Source: Streptomyces tsukubensis (GTDB lineage: Bacteria; Actinomycetota; Actinomycetes; Streptomycetales; Streptomycetaceae). From it: a stretch of 64,000 bases of DNA. Numbering within the stretch: position 1 is the first letter of the stretch; each line of letters opens with the position of its first letter. The DNA is taken from assembly GCF_009296025.1 (NCBI RefSeq), contig NZ_CP045178.1, forward strand, positions 8,060,001-8,124,000, written 5' to 3'. The notes beneath the pieces were generated by a model, which saw nothing but the letters and a program-made list of their open reading frames with translations, was not told the DNA's origin and did not search any database. This document shows, one piece after another, positions 50,899-59,314 of the stretch. The translations under genes were made by a program, and so were the position numbers.

Positions 50899-52995
50899 AT
50901 GAACCAGCCACCCTCCTCGCTGGGCACCCCAGCAGTCCGCGCCGACGGCCGCGCCAAAGTCACCGGCGCGGCCCGCTACGCGGCCGAACACACCCCACCC
51001 GGCTGCGCCTACGCCTGGCCGGTGCCCGCCACGATCGCCTCGGGGCGTGTCACCGCCGTCCACGCGGACGAGGCACTGGCCCTGCCTGGCGTGGTCACCG
51101 TCCTCACTCACGAGAACGCGCCGCGCCTGACGCCCGGCGACGAACCCATCCTGCTCGTGCTCCAGGACGCCTGCGTGCCGCACTCCGGCTGGTTCGTCGC
51201 CCTCGTGGTGGCCGACACCCTCGAAGCGGCGCGGGCCGGAGCGCGCGCCGTGCGCGTCGAGTACGAGACCGACCCGCACGATGTCCTGCTGCACGCGGGC
51301 CACGCCGGCATCAAGCAGCCCGCTGAGGCCAACGGGGGGTTCCCCGCGGACCGCGAACGCGGCGATTTCGCCACCGCGTTCGCCGAGGCACAGGTGCGCG
51401 TCGACGCCACCTACACGATGACCCCGCTGCACAACCATCCGATGGAACCGCACGCCGCCGTCGCCCACTGGCACGAAGGACACCTGACGGTCCACGACAG
51501 CAGTCAGGGCGCCACCGCCGTCCGCACCGCGCTCGCCGGGCTCTTCGACCGGCCCGAGGAGACGATCACCGTCATCTCCGAGTACGTCGGCGGAGGGTTC
51601 GGCTCGAAAGGCACCCCGCGTCCCCAGTGCGTCCTCGCCGCCATGGCCGCCAGGGAGATCGGCAGGCCCGTCAAACTCTCCCTCCCCAGAGGCCAGTTGC
51701 CCGCCGTCGTCGGCCACCGCGCGCCCACGCTGAACCGGCTCAGACTCGGCGCGGCCCAGGACGGTGTCATCGCCGCACTGGCCCACGAGGTGCTCACGTA
51801 CACCTCACGGATCAAGGAGTTCGTGGAGCAGGCGGCCGTACCGGCACGCATCATGTACCACTCGCCGCACAGCCTCACCACTCACCGGGTCGCCCCGCTG
51901 GACGTCTCCAGTCCGTCCTGGATGCGCGCCCCCGGCGAGGCCTCAGGGATGTACGCCCTGGAGTCGGCCATGGACGAACTCGCCCGGGCCGCGGGGGTCG
52001 ACCCCGTGGAACTGCGGATCCGCAACGAGCCGTCGACCGATCCCGACAGCGGGCGACGCTTCAGCAGCCGGAACCTCGTCGCCTGTCTGCGTGAGGGGGC
52101 GGAACGGTTCGGCTGGGCGGCCCGCGACCCGAGGCCGGGCGTCCGCCGCGAAGGCGCGCTGCTGGTCGGCACCGGAGTCGCCGCCGCCACCTACCCGGTG
52201 TTGGTCTCGCCCTCCAAGGCCGAGGTGCTCGCCCTGCCCGACGGCACGTTCCTCGTCAGGACCAACGCCACCGACATCGGTACGGGGGCCCGTACGGTCC
52301 TCGCCCAGATCGCGGCCGACGCGCTGCGGGCACCACTCGACTCCGTGCGCATGGAGATCGGCGACAGCGATCTGCCGGCCGCCCCGCTCGCGGGCGGCTC
52401 CTCCGGCACCGCCTCCTGGGGCTGGGCGGTCCACCAGGCCTGCACCGAACTGCTGGAACTGCTGGGGGAGTACGGGGGAGAGATCCCGCCCGGCGGGCTC
52501 GGCGCGAGCGCGGACACGGACCAGCAGACCAACACCGACGACGCGTACTCCCGTCACGCCTTCGGCGCGCACTTCGCCGAGGTGCAGGTGGACACCGCCA
52601 CGGGCGAGGTCAGGACTCGCAGGCTCCTCGGGGTCTACGCCGCGGGCCATGTCCTCAACCCCCGCACGGCGCGCTCCCAGTTCATCGGCGGCATGATCAT
52701 GGGGCTCGGCATGGCCCTCACCGAGGGCTCCACCATCGACGCGGCCTCCGGGGCGTTCATCGAGAGCGACCTGGCCTCCTACCACGTGCCCGCGTGCGCC
52801 GACACTCCCGAGATCGAGGCGCACTGGATCGACGAGGACGACACGCACCTCAACCCGATGGGCAGCAAGGGCATCGGCGAGATCGGCAACGTCGGCACCG
52901 CCGCCGCCATCGGCAACGCCGTCTACCACGCCACCGGCGTCCGCTTCCGCCACCTGCCCATCACCCCGGACAAGGTGCTGAACGGGCTGGAGTGA
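50899..52995 (+). CDS. Molybdopterin-binding subunit of a molybdenum hydroxylase (PaoC/YagR-like)
   Basis: A 698-residue large subunit that holds the molybdenum cofactor and hydroxylates aldehydes or N-heterocycles using water. GGGFGSKGTPRPQ is the family motif next to the cofactor. APLAGGSSGTASWGWAVHQ binds the pterin phosphate region, and GSKGIGEIGNVGTAAAIGN ends with the catalytic glutamate in GIGEIG. The length is that of PaoC-type subunits, shorter than xanthine dehydrogenase XdhB. ATG 50899 has GAGAGGA, 28 bp after the FAD subunit. No XdhC/PaoD maturation gene is seen next to it, so cofactor insertion must rely on a gene elsewhere. Confidence 0.94.
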   Translation: MNQPPSSLGTPAVRADGRAKVTGAARYAAEHTPPGCAYAWPVPATIASGRVTAVHADEALALPGVVTVLTHENAPRLTPGDEPILLVLQDACVPHSGWFVALVVADTLEAARAGARAVRVEYETDPHDVLLHAGHAGIKQPAEANGGFPADRERGDFATAFAEAQVRVDATYTMTPLHNHPMEPHAAVAHWHEGHLTVHDSSQGATAVRTALAGLFDRPEETITVISEYVGGGFGSKGTPRPQCVLAAMAAREIGRPVKLSLPRGQLPAVVGHRAPTLNRLRLGAAQDGVIAALAHEVLTYTSRIKEFVEQAAVPARIMYHSPHSLTTHRVAPLDVSSPSWMRAPGEASGMYALESAMDELARAAGVDPVELRIRNEPSTDPDSGRRFSSRNLVACLREGAERFGWAARDPRPGVRREGALLVGTGVAAATYPVLVSPSKAEVLALPDGTFLVRTNATDIGTGARTVLAQIAADALRAPLDSVRMEIGDSDLPAAPLAGGSSGTASWGWAVHQACTELLELLGEYGGEIPPGGLGASADTDQQTNTDDAYSRHAFGAHFAEVQVDTATGEVRTRRLLGVYAAGHVLNPRTARSQFIGGMIMGLGMALTEGSTIDAASGAFIESDLASYHVPACADTPEIEAHWIDEDDTHLNPMGSKGIGEIGNVGTAAAIGNAVYHATGVRFRHLPITPDKVLNGLE

Positions 52996-53007
52996 AGACC
53001 CCGGGCC

Positions 53008-54036
53008 TCAGGGGCCGCTGGGGCCGCTGGAGGCGCCCGTCCACTCCAGCAGCCGCTCGGCGCCCCAAGTGTTCACGACCCGTTCCGGGGGGACACCGCA
53101 CTCCTCGGCCCGCGCGCAGCCGTAGGGCTGCCAGTCGAGCTGACCGGGTGCGTGGGCGTCCGTGTCGACGGCGAACAGGGTCCCCGCCGCCACGGCCGGA
53201 CGCAGCAGCCGCCGGGGCGGGTCGAGGCGTTCGGGGCGGCTGTTGATCTCCACCGCCGTACCCGACTCGGCGCAGGCCGCGAAGACGGCCTCCGCGTCGA
53301 ACCGCGACTCCGGCCTTCCCCGCCCCGTCACCAGGCGGCCCGTGCAGTGACCGAGGATGTCGGTGTGCGGGTCCCTGACCGCCGCGATCATCCTGCGGGT
53401 CATCTCGGCCGCGTCCATGCGGAGCTTGGAGTGGACGGAGGCGACCACCACGTCGAGCCGGTCGAGCAGTCCGGGGTCCTGATCGAGGGTGCCGTCCGCG
53501 AGGATGTCGCACTCGATACCGGTCAGCAGACGGAACGGCGCCCACCGCTCGTTGAGGGCGGCCACCACCGACAACTGCTCCCGCAGCCGCTCGGCGGAGA
53601 GCCCGTGCGCGACGGTCAGCCGAGGGGAGTGGTCGGTGAGCGCCGCCCACTCGTGACCGAGGGCCGCTGCGGCCTCTCCCATCTCCTCGATGGCGGAGCC
53701 GCCGTCCGACCAGTCCGAATGGAGATGGCAGTCGCCGCGCAGCAGCGCGCGCAGCCGTTCACCGCCCGTCGTCACCGGCCCCCGCGAGTCGTCCTCCAGC
53801 CGGGCCAGATAAGCGGGCGTGGTTCCCGCGAGTGCCTCACGGACCACCTGCGCGGTCTTCGGACCGACGCCCTTCAGCTGTTCCAGCTCGCTGTCGGCGG
53901 CGCGCCGGCGGGCCTCCTCCCCGCCCAGCGCGGCCACCGCCGCCGAGGCGCCGCGGAAGGCTCTGACGCGGTAGACGGGGGCCTGCGCGCGCTCCAGCAG
54001 GAACGCGATCCTGTCCAGCGCCGTGACCGGTTCCAT
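53008..54036 (-). CDS. PHP domain phosphoesterase with helix-hairpin-helix (PolX-like)
   Basis: A 342-residue protein. Residues 1-100 are an N-terminal DNA-binding type region with helix-hairpin-helix LEQLKGVGPKTAQVVREAL. The PHP metal-dependent phosphoesterase domain follows: GDCHLHSDWSDGG, ALTDHSPRL, GIECDIL, VVVASVHSKLRM, TDILGHCTG, and DTDAHAP. These are the PHP metal ligands in the usual order. The arrangement is like the C-terminal half of PolX without a polymerase palm, so it may be a nuclease or phosphoesterase. ATG 54036 has GGGAGG upstream. It ends 12 bp from the molybdenum enzyme operon on the opposite strand. Confidence 0.88.
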   Translation of the reverse strand: MEPVTALDRIAFLLERAQAPVYRVRAFRGASAAVAALGGEEARRRAADSELEQLKGVGPKTAQVVREALAGTTPAYLARLEDDSRGPVTTGGERLRALLRGDCHLHSDWSDGGSAIEEMGEAAAALGHEWAALTDHSPRLTVAHGLSAERLREQLSVVAALNERWAPFRLLTGIECDILADGTLDQDPGLLDRLDVVVASVHSKLRMDAAEMTRRMIAAVRDPHTDILGHCTGRLVTGRGRPESRFDAEAVFAACAESGTAVEINSRPERLDPPRRLLRPAVAAGTLFAVDTDAHAPGQLDWQPYGCARAEECGVPPERVVNTWGAERLLEWTGASSGPSGP

Positions 54037-54192
54037 CCCGCCTCCCGGGGTCCGCCGGGCCGAGCGCCCGCACCGCCTCTCCAGCCTCCCGCCCATCGGG
54101 ACGCTTCGCACGGCGCGGGCATGCGCCGGTATGCGTGGGAGCGGCCCCGAGCCCCGGCTGACGGGGCCGGACCGGAGCGTCTCGGCGCAGGA

Positions 54193-55584
54193 TCAGGCCG
54201 CGTGCCAGACCGTGGTCGCGTTGCAGAACTCCTTGATGCCGTGTCCCGCCAGTTCCCGCCCGTAGCCCGACCGCTTGACCCCGCCGAAGGGGAACGCGGG
54301 ATGGGAGGCCGTCATGCCGTTGACGTACACGCCTCCGGCCTCCAGATCACGGACGAACCGCTCCACGTCGCTGTCGTCACGGGTCCACACATTGGAACTG
54401 AGACCGAAGGGTGTGTCGTTGGCGACGGCCACCGCCTCGTCCAGGTCGGCCACGCGGTACAGGGTGGCGACCGGCCCGAACGTCTCCTCCTGGTGGATCC
54501 GCATCTCCGGGGTGATGCCCGCGACGACGGTCGGCTCGTAGAACCAGCCCCGGTCGAACCCCTTCGGGCGACGGCCGCCGCACAGTACGTTCGCCCCCCG
54601 GTCGACGGCGTCGTTCACCAGCTCCTCCAGGTCGGCGCGGCCCTGCTCGCTGGAGACAGGACCCACGTCGGTCGACTCGTCCAGCGGATCGCCCACCTTC
54701 AGGGCACGCATCCCCGCGACGAAGTGTTCGGCGAAGGTGTCGTAGACGTCGGTGTGCACGATGAAGCGTTTCGCCGCGATGCAGGACTGGCCGTTGTTCT
54801 GCACCCTGGCCGTCACCGCCGTACGCGCCGCGCTCTCCACGTCCGCGGAGGGCATCACCACATACGGATCGCTGCCGCCCAGCTCAAGGACGGTCTTCTT
54901 GATCTCGTCGCCCGCGATGGAGGCGACGGACCGCCCCGCGGGTTCGCTGCCCGTGAGCGTCGCCGCGGCCACCCGCCGGTCGCGGAGGATGCCCTCGATC
55001 GCGCTGGACGGTACGAGCAGCGTCTGGAAGCAGCCTTCTGGGAATCCGGCCCTGCGGAAGAGATCCTCCAGGTACAGCGCTGTCTGGGGCACGTTCGACG
55101 CGTGCTTGAGCAGCGCGACATTGCCCGCCATCAGTGCGGGAGCGGCGAAACGCACCACCTGCCACAGCGGGAAGTTCCACGGCATGACGGCCAGGACGGC
55201 GCCCAGCGGCCGGTAGACCACCCGCCCCTTCGAGGCGCCCGAGTCCCGTACGTCCTCCTCGTCGGGGAACTCGTCGGCGAGCAGCCCCCTCGCGTGGGTG
55301 GCGTACCACCGCATGGCCTTCGCGCACTTCGCCGCCTCGGCCCTGGCGGCGACGACGGTCTTGCCCATCTCGGTCGTCATCACCCGGGCGATGTCGTCGG
55401 TGTCGTCGTCCAGCAGGTCGGCCGCCCTGGTCAGCAAGCGGGCACGTTCGTCGAAGTCGCTGACGCGGTACGTACGGAAGGCGGCCTCGGCGGTCACCAG
55501 ACGCTCCTCCGTCTCCTCCGACGTGAGGGCGTCGAATGTCTTGAGGGTCTCTCCGTCGGCCGGGTTCACCGTGGCGATGGGCAT
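54193..55584 (-). CDS. NAD(P)-dependent succinate-semialdehyde dehydrogenase family protein
   Basis: A 463-residue aldehyde dehydrogenase. VMPWNFPLWQVVRFAAPALM is the nucleotide-site motif, Glu234 (LELGGSDP) the general base, Cys268 (NNGQSCIAAKR) the nucleophile, and EETFGPVATLY and FPFGGVKRSGYGRELA the later family motifs. It matches the SSADH branch (GabD-like) more than betaine-aldehyde dehydrogenases; the substrate is inferred. ATG 55584 has a textbook AGGAGG. Its promoter region contains two direct 25-bp repeats. The gene ends 157 bp beyond the PHP gene start on the same strand. Confidence 0.9.
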   Translation of the reverse strand: MPIATVNPADGETLKTFDALTSEETEERLVTAEAAFRTYRVSDFDERARLLTRAADLLDDDTDDIARVMTTEMGKTVVAARAEAAKCAKAMRWYATHARGLLADEFPDEEDVRDSGASKGRVVYRPLGAVLAVMPWNFPLWQVVRFAAPALMAGNVALLKHASNVPQTALYLEDLFRRAGFPEGCFQTLLVPSSAIEGILRDRRVAAATLTGSEPAGRSVASIAGDEIKKTVLELGGSDPYVVMPSADVESAARTAVTARVQNNGQSCIAAKRFIVHTDVYDTFAEHFVAGMRALKVGDPLDESTDVGPVSSEQGRADLEELVNDAVDRGANVLCGGRRPKGFDRGWFYEPTVVAGITPEMRIHQEETFGPVATLYRVADLDEAVAVANDTPFGLSSNVWTRDDSDVERFVRDLEAGGVYVNGMTASHPAFPFGGVKRSGYGRELAGHGIKEFCNATTVWHAA

Positions 55585-55695
55585 GGGGCAGTCCTCCTGG
55601 TACGCGGTACATCGACCTTCCCGCGCCGCGAGGGTGGCCGCAACGCGGAGCGGCCCTGGGAGGTCGCGTGCCCACGTCGCGGCCCGGAACACCGG

Positions 55696-55745
55696 CCCGT
55701 TCGACCACAGCTGCGCAAAGCCCGTTCGACCACAGCTGCGTAAAG
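55696..55745. repeat. Two 25-bp direct repeats upstream of the aldehyde dehydrogenase gene
   Basis: The unit starting CCCGTTCGACCACAGCTG occurs at 55696-55720 and 55721-55745 with one mismatch, and a partial third copy (CCCGTTCAACC) at about 55768. They lie 112-161 bp upstream of ATG 55584, close to the 3' end of the NUDIX gene, and could be regulator sites. Confidence 0.7.
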
Positions 55746-55771
55746 TCGGGGCAGCCACTCGCCACGCCCGT

Positions 55772-56248
55772 TCAACCGTCGTCGCTCCCCAGATGTGCGG
55801 CGAGCCGGTCGAGGAAGACCGTCTGCGCTGCGACCAGCGCTCGCCTCCCCTCGGCGGGGGTGAACCAGGCGACCCGGTCGAGCTCAGGGAACTCCCGCGT
55901 CCTGCCCGACCCCCGTGGCCACTCCATCGTGAACGTCCCCGGCACGGCGTCCGCGGGGTCGAGATCGCCCGCCACCGCCCAGACGGTCACGGTCTTGCCG
56001 GCCGCCTGACGCGTCTCGCCCAGGGGTATGTACGGCCCTTCGGGGGGCGGCAGCCCCACCTCCTCCCCGAACTCCCTGCGCGCCGCGTCGAACGCCGTCT
56101 CCTCCGGGCCGTACTCGCCCTTCGGCACGGACCAGGCAGCCGCGTCCTTCCGCGCCCAGAACGGCCCGCCCATGTGCCCGAGCAGCACCTGTGGCCCCTC
56201 GCCCGTCTCCCGGAAGAGCAGCAGTCCCGCGCTTCGCTTCTCCTTCAT
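55772..56248 (-). CDS. NUDIX hydrolase (diadenosine polyphosphatase-like)
   Basis: A 158-residue NUDIX protein beginning MKEKRSAGLLLFRETGEGPQ. The box KGEYGPEETAFDAARREFGE, then EVG, matches GX5EX7REUXEEXG. AWSVPKGEYG before the box resembles Ap4A and similar hydrolases of the MutT-like NTP-PPase group (SVPKG). The C-terminal ELDRVAWFTPAEGRRAL closes the fold. ATG 56248 has GAGGAG about ten bases upstream; the open frame further upstream is not family-like. It is followed 187 bp later by the aldehyde dehydrogenase gene on the same strand. Confidence 0.88.
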   Translation of the reverse strand: MKEKRSAGLLLFRETGEGPQVLLGHMGGPFWARKDAAAWSVPKGEYGPEETAFDAARREFGEEVGLPPPEGPYIPLGETRQAAGKTVTVWAVAGDLDPADAVPGTFTMEWPRGSGRTREFPELDRVAWFTPAEGRRALVAAQTVFLDRLAAHLGSDDG

Positions 56249-56376
56249 GGGCCCCAGTCTCCTCGTGGGAACCCGGCCCCGCCGCCCCGCATCTCCCGCC
56301 GGTGGGCGGGTACCCGCAGTCATGCTGGACGGGATCCCCGGGCATCGGGGTTCCTGATGGGTGAGTGGAGGACACC

Positions 56377-56523
56377 ATGCCCCGACTGATCGACCGTGCC
56401 AAGGCGTTCGCGCGCAGCCCACGGGGGCGCAGGCTCGCGGCCGAGGGCCGCAGGGCGGCGTCCGACCCGCGGCGCAGGGCCCAGGCCCGCGGCCTGCTCG
56501 GCCGACTGCGCGGCAGGCGCTGA
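56377..56523 (+). CDS. Small basic protein of 48 residues
   Basis: Encodes MPRLIDRAKAFARSPRGRRL followed by an Arg/Ala-rich helix and the end GLLGRLRGRR. About one third of the residues are arginine. The ribosome site GGAGG lies six bases before ATG 56377, and I recall close relatives in other Streptomyces, always small and of unknown role. The strong positive charge suggests nucleic-acid binding; that is inference. It is divergent from the NUDIX gene. Confidence 0.75.
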   Translation: MPRLIDRAKAFARSPRGRRLAAEGRRAASDPRRRAQARGLLGRLRGRR

Positions 56524-56857
56524 GAGCAGCCCGTCCCTACGGCGGAGGCCATACCCCGTACGGACGGGTACCCGTCCCGGCCTCCCGTCCCGTGCTGCCC
56601 CGTAAGAAGGGGGGCCGCCGCACGCGGTCGGGGGGCCGCGCACCAGGGACCGTCCTCAGCCGCGCCCCTCCGGATCAGCGGCCTCCCGAAGTTCATCGAT
56701 CGCGACCGAGGACAGTCCCTGGGTCCTGTCCCCACATGTCCTTCGCCGCCCGGAGCCCCCGCGGCGTCGTAGGGGAGGCCGTTCGAGCGATGCCGGGAGT
56801 ACGTGCGCGGCGGCGCGGGGCAGACGAGAACGTGACGACAGGGCCTAGCCTCGACGT
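56524..56857. other. Intergenic region with a 16-bp palindrome
   Basis: No gene is supported in 334 bp. GGACGGGTACCCGTCC at 56562-56577 is a perfect palindrome about 40 bp after the small gene and may help terminate it. Confidence 0.5.
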
Positions 56858-57154
56858 ATGACTTCGACACCACACCACCCCCACTACACCGTCGTACTCA
56901 AGCCCCAGATCGCGGACGCGGAGGGACACCCGGAGCACGGCTCCGTCCTGCGCGGCGGGGTCGTCGCCGCCACGGGTGAGGAAGGTGCGAGCGGCTACCC
57001 GCGCTATGAGGGAGAGGGCATCGTGGCGGAGATCGACCCGCACACGCACGCCGTCGAGGCCGTGACCGTGGACGGTGAAGAACTGCCGTACGGCTGGGTC
57101 GCCCAGGCCTCGGCCACCGGAGCGGACCGGGGCGAAGGCCCCGACGCCGTGTGA
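56858..57154 (+). CDS. Hypothetical protein of 98 residues
   Basis: A small acidic protein, MTSTPHHPHYTVVLKPQIAD at the start, then LRGGVVAATGEEGASGYPRY and IVAEIDPHTHAVEAVTVDGE. It looks like an all-beta, soluble protein with two or three repeats of a strand-turn pattern. There are no membrane helices or catalytic motif. ATG 56858 follows a TAGCCT-like -10 about eight bases upstream, so the mRNA may be leaderless. Third-position GC bias supports coding. I do not recognise the family. Confidence 0.65.
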   Translation: MTSTPHHPHYTVVLKPQIADAEGHPEHGSVLRGGVVAATGEEGASGYPRYEGEGIVAEIDPHTHAVEAVTVDGEELPYGWVAQASATGADRGEGPDAV

Positions 57155-57392
57155 ACCGCGCGCCCGCGGCGGGTGATTCCGCGCGCATGCCGTACACCCC
57201 GGACCGGCCCGCGGGCCGAGCCGGGTGGGGCCGAGGCTCACTCAGCGGGGGACGCGCCTTTCTTGGTGCCGCCCCTCGCCCAGGGCCCGAGGGCGAATCC
57301 ACCACGAATCGAATCCACCACCCTCCCGTCGGACCTCCAAGGCTCCCGCACCACCGCAGTGCGGGTTCGATCGGATCCCCGCGGAGTCGTTC

Positions 57393-58061
57393 TCACATCC
57401 GGCCCACGCCCCCACGCTTCCTGCGTCTCAAGAGCCACGCCCCTGTCAGCCCGGCCAGGACCACCATGGAGGAGCCCGCCACGAGCGCCGAAGGTGACCA
57501 CTCCTCCGTACCGCCTCCCAGCCCTCCCTTGACGCCGTGCACCGGCGGGGACGCCGCGGGGCGTGCGGTGGCGGGAGGGGCAGGAGGAACGGCTGAGGAC
57601 GGCGCGGAGACCGAGCCGCCGGGGGAGGGAAGCGCCGAGACGGTGGACGGGGCGGTACTGGTGGTGCGCGAGGTGGAGGGTGCCGGAGAGGAGGCGGAGG
57701 GTGCCGGAGAGGGGGAGACGGAGCGGTCCACGGTGACGCTCGCCCGGCCCGCCGTCCGGCCGCCGTCGCATCGCACCTCCACGGTGTAGACGCCGTCGTC
57801 GATACTCATCCACGACCCGGTCCTGCTGCTGCCGCCCGGCGTCAGCTCGACGCGATATCCCTCGTCGAACCCGGCGCCCCGCGCCATGAGGGAGGCCCGG
57901 CCGCCGTCCTCGCACGCGGTGGTGGTGACCTGCACGATGGAGCGCTCCGTCGTCACGTGGATCCCACCGTCCGCCGCGCTCGCGGCCCAGGGCGGCGCCG
58001 CCGTCAGGGCGAGGGCCACCGCGGTCGTGCCAAGGTGGACGGACAACCGGCTGGTGCGCAT
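57393..58061 (-). CDS. Secreted, membrane-anchored protein of unknown function
   Basis: A 222-residue surface protein. A signal peptide (LGTTAVALALTAAPPWAASA) is followed by a beta-rich domain of about 80 residues, with one cysteine pair (TACEDGGRASLMARGAGF and YTVEVRCDGG). A Ser/Pro/Thr-rich stalk of about 60 residues, containing PSPAPSASSPAPSTSRTTST, leads to a C-terminal membrane helix (LVAGSSMVVLAGLTGAWLLR) with basic end RRRKRGG. No LPXTG-type sorting motif precedes the helix, so it is probably simply membrane-anchored. ATG 58061 (MRTSRLSV). The domain resembles immunoglobulin-like Streptomyces surface proteins, without a known function. Confidence 0.75.
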   Translation of the reverse strand: MRTSRLSVHLGTTAVALALTAAPPWAASAADGGIHVTTERSIVQVTTTACEDGGRASLMARGAGFDEGYRVELTPGGSSRTGSWMSIDDGVYTVEVRCDGGRTAGRASVTVDRSVSPSPAPSASSPAPSTSRTTSTAPSTVSALPSPGGSVSAPSSAVPPAPPATARPAASPPVHGVKGGLGGGTEEWSPSALVAGSSMVVLAGLTGAWLLRRRKRGGVGRM

Positions 58062-58406
58062 GTCTCTCTGCCTTCCCGCGCGGCACGGCGGGCGTACACC
58101 TCGTACATCCCCGTGCACCTCGTACACCTGGGGGGAGACCCGCTCCTGAGTGCCGCCCGCTGCCGACCCAACGGTGCTGACGGCCCATCGGCACCCGGCG
58201 CGGGCCGCCGGTCCGCCGGACAGGTGACAGCCTCATACGTCCGGCGTAGACCGCGCGGTAGGGGCCTACGGGAGGTGGGTCAGGGGAACATGTGGGCGGT
58301 ACGTTCGAAGGTGTCCCCGGGAGGAGGCACCTCTCCTCGGTCCCCGGACCGGCCGGCGCGCACAGCGCTCCGAGGGTCCACCACTCAGATGCTGGAGAGA
58401 CGCGAG
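58062..58406. other. Divergent promoter region with short direct repeats
   Basis: No gene is supported in 345 bp. CACCTCGTACA recurs three times with small changes between about 58095 and 58127 in the promoter of the leftward surface-protein gene and may be a regulator site. Confidence 0.4.
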
Positions 58407-59102
58407 ATGGCAAAGATCCTGTTCGTCATGACCGGAGCCGACCACTGGACCCTGGCCGACGGCACCCGGCACCCCACGGGGTTCTGGGCGGAGGAGGCCG
58501 CCGTGCCCTACCAGGACTTCACCAGGGCCGGGCACGACGTCGTGGTCGCGACCCCCGGCGGTGTCGTCCCCACACTCGACCGGGCCAGCCTCGCCCCCGA
58601 GGCCAACGGTGGCCAGGAGGGAGCGGACAGGATCGCCGCCGTCCTGGAGGAGATGACCCCGCTGAAGCAGCCGTTCGTCCTGTCCGAGATCGACCCCGCC
58701 GAGTACGACGTGGTCTTCTACCCCGGCGGGCACGGCCCCATGGAGGACCTGGCGGTCGACAAGGACTCCGCCCGGCTGCTCACCGGCGTACTCGCTTCGG
58801 GCAAGCCGCTCGGCATCGTCTGCCACGCTCCCGCCGCTCTTCTCGCCACCGAGGACGCCGAGGGGGACTCGCCCTTCTCGGGTTACAGCCTGACGGGCTT
58901 CACCAACGCGGAGGAGTACCGGGCCGGACTCGCTGACAAGGCCAAGTGGCTGCTCCAGGACCGTCTGGTGGCCATGGGCGCGGAGTTCCAGGAGGGCGAG
59001 CCGTGGGCGCCGAAGGTGGTCGTCGACCGGAATCTGTACACCGGTCAGAACCCCGCGTCGGCCGGCCCGCTGGCCGAACGGATCCTCCGTTCCCTCGGCT
59101 GA
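58407..59102 (+). CDS. DJ-1/PfpI family protein (Hsp31-like class I amidotransferase fold)
   Basis: A 231-residue DJ-1/PfpI superfamily protein. The nucleophile is Cys139 in GIVCHAPAAL, with the elbow conserved. Glu29 in FWAEEAAVPYQDF and the GGHGPMEDL loop are those of Hsp31/YedU-like glyoxalase III and chaperone proteins, which detoxify methylglyoxal or protect proteins under stress. ATG 58407 with GGAGAG upstream; an ATG six codons earlier is possible. The 3' end lies in a run of three CTGACCCGAG-type repeats. Confidence 0.9.
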   Translation: MAKILFVMTGADHWTLADGTRHPTGFWAEEAAVPYQDFTRAGHDVVVATPGGVVPTLDRASLAPEANGGQEGADRIAAVLEEMTPLKQPFVLSEIDPAEYDVVFYPGGHGPMEDLAVDKDSARLLTGVLASGKPLGIVCHAPAALLATEDAEGDSPFSGYSLTGFTNAEEYRAGLADKAKWLLQDRLVAMGAEFQEGEPWAPKVVVDRNLYTGQNPASAGPLAERILRSLG

Positions 59103-59314
59103 CCCGAGCTGACCCGAGCTGACTGGTTTGGGTGGATCGGTCGGGTTGGCCGGGCTGACGCGGCTGATTACGGCCGACCTGGCCGAAACGGCGACACCGG
59201 GCGCACGGGCGCACGGGCGCGAAGCCGGGCTCAGGGCCACTCGTCGCTTACCGTCAACATCGAACTGGCGGTCCAGCTGGTCGAGAGGGTGGGCAAGGAG
59301 AGGCAGGCCGTCCC

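Noticed and set aside
53152..55743. 863-residue open frame on the plus strand
   Set aside because: It lies antisense to the PHP and aldehyde dehydrogenase genes and has no domain; its composition is that of an antisense frame.
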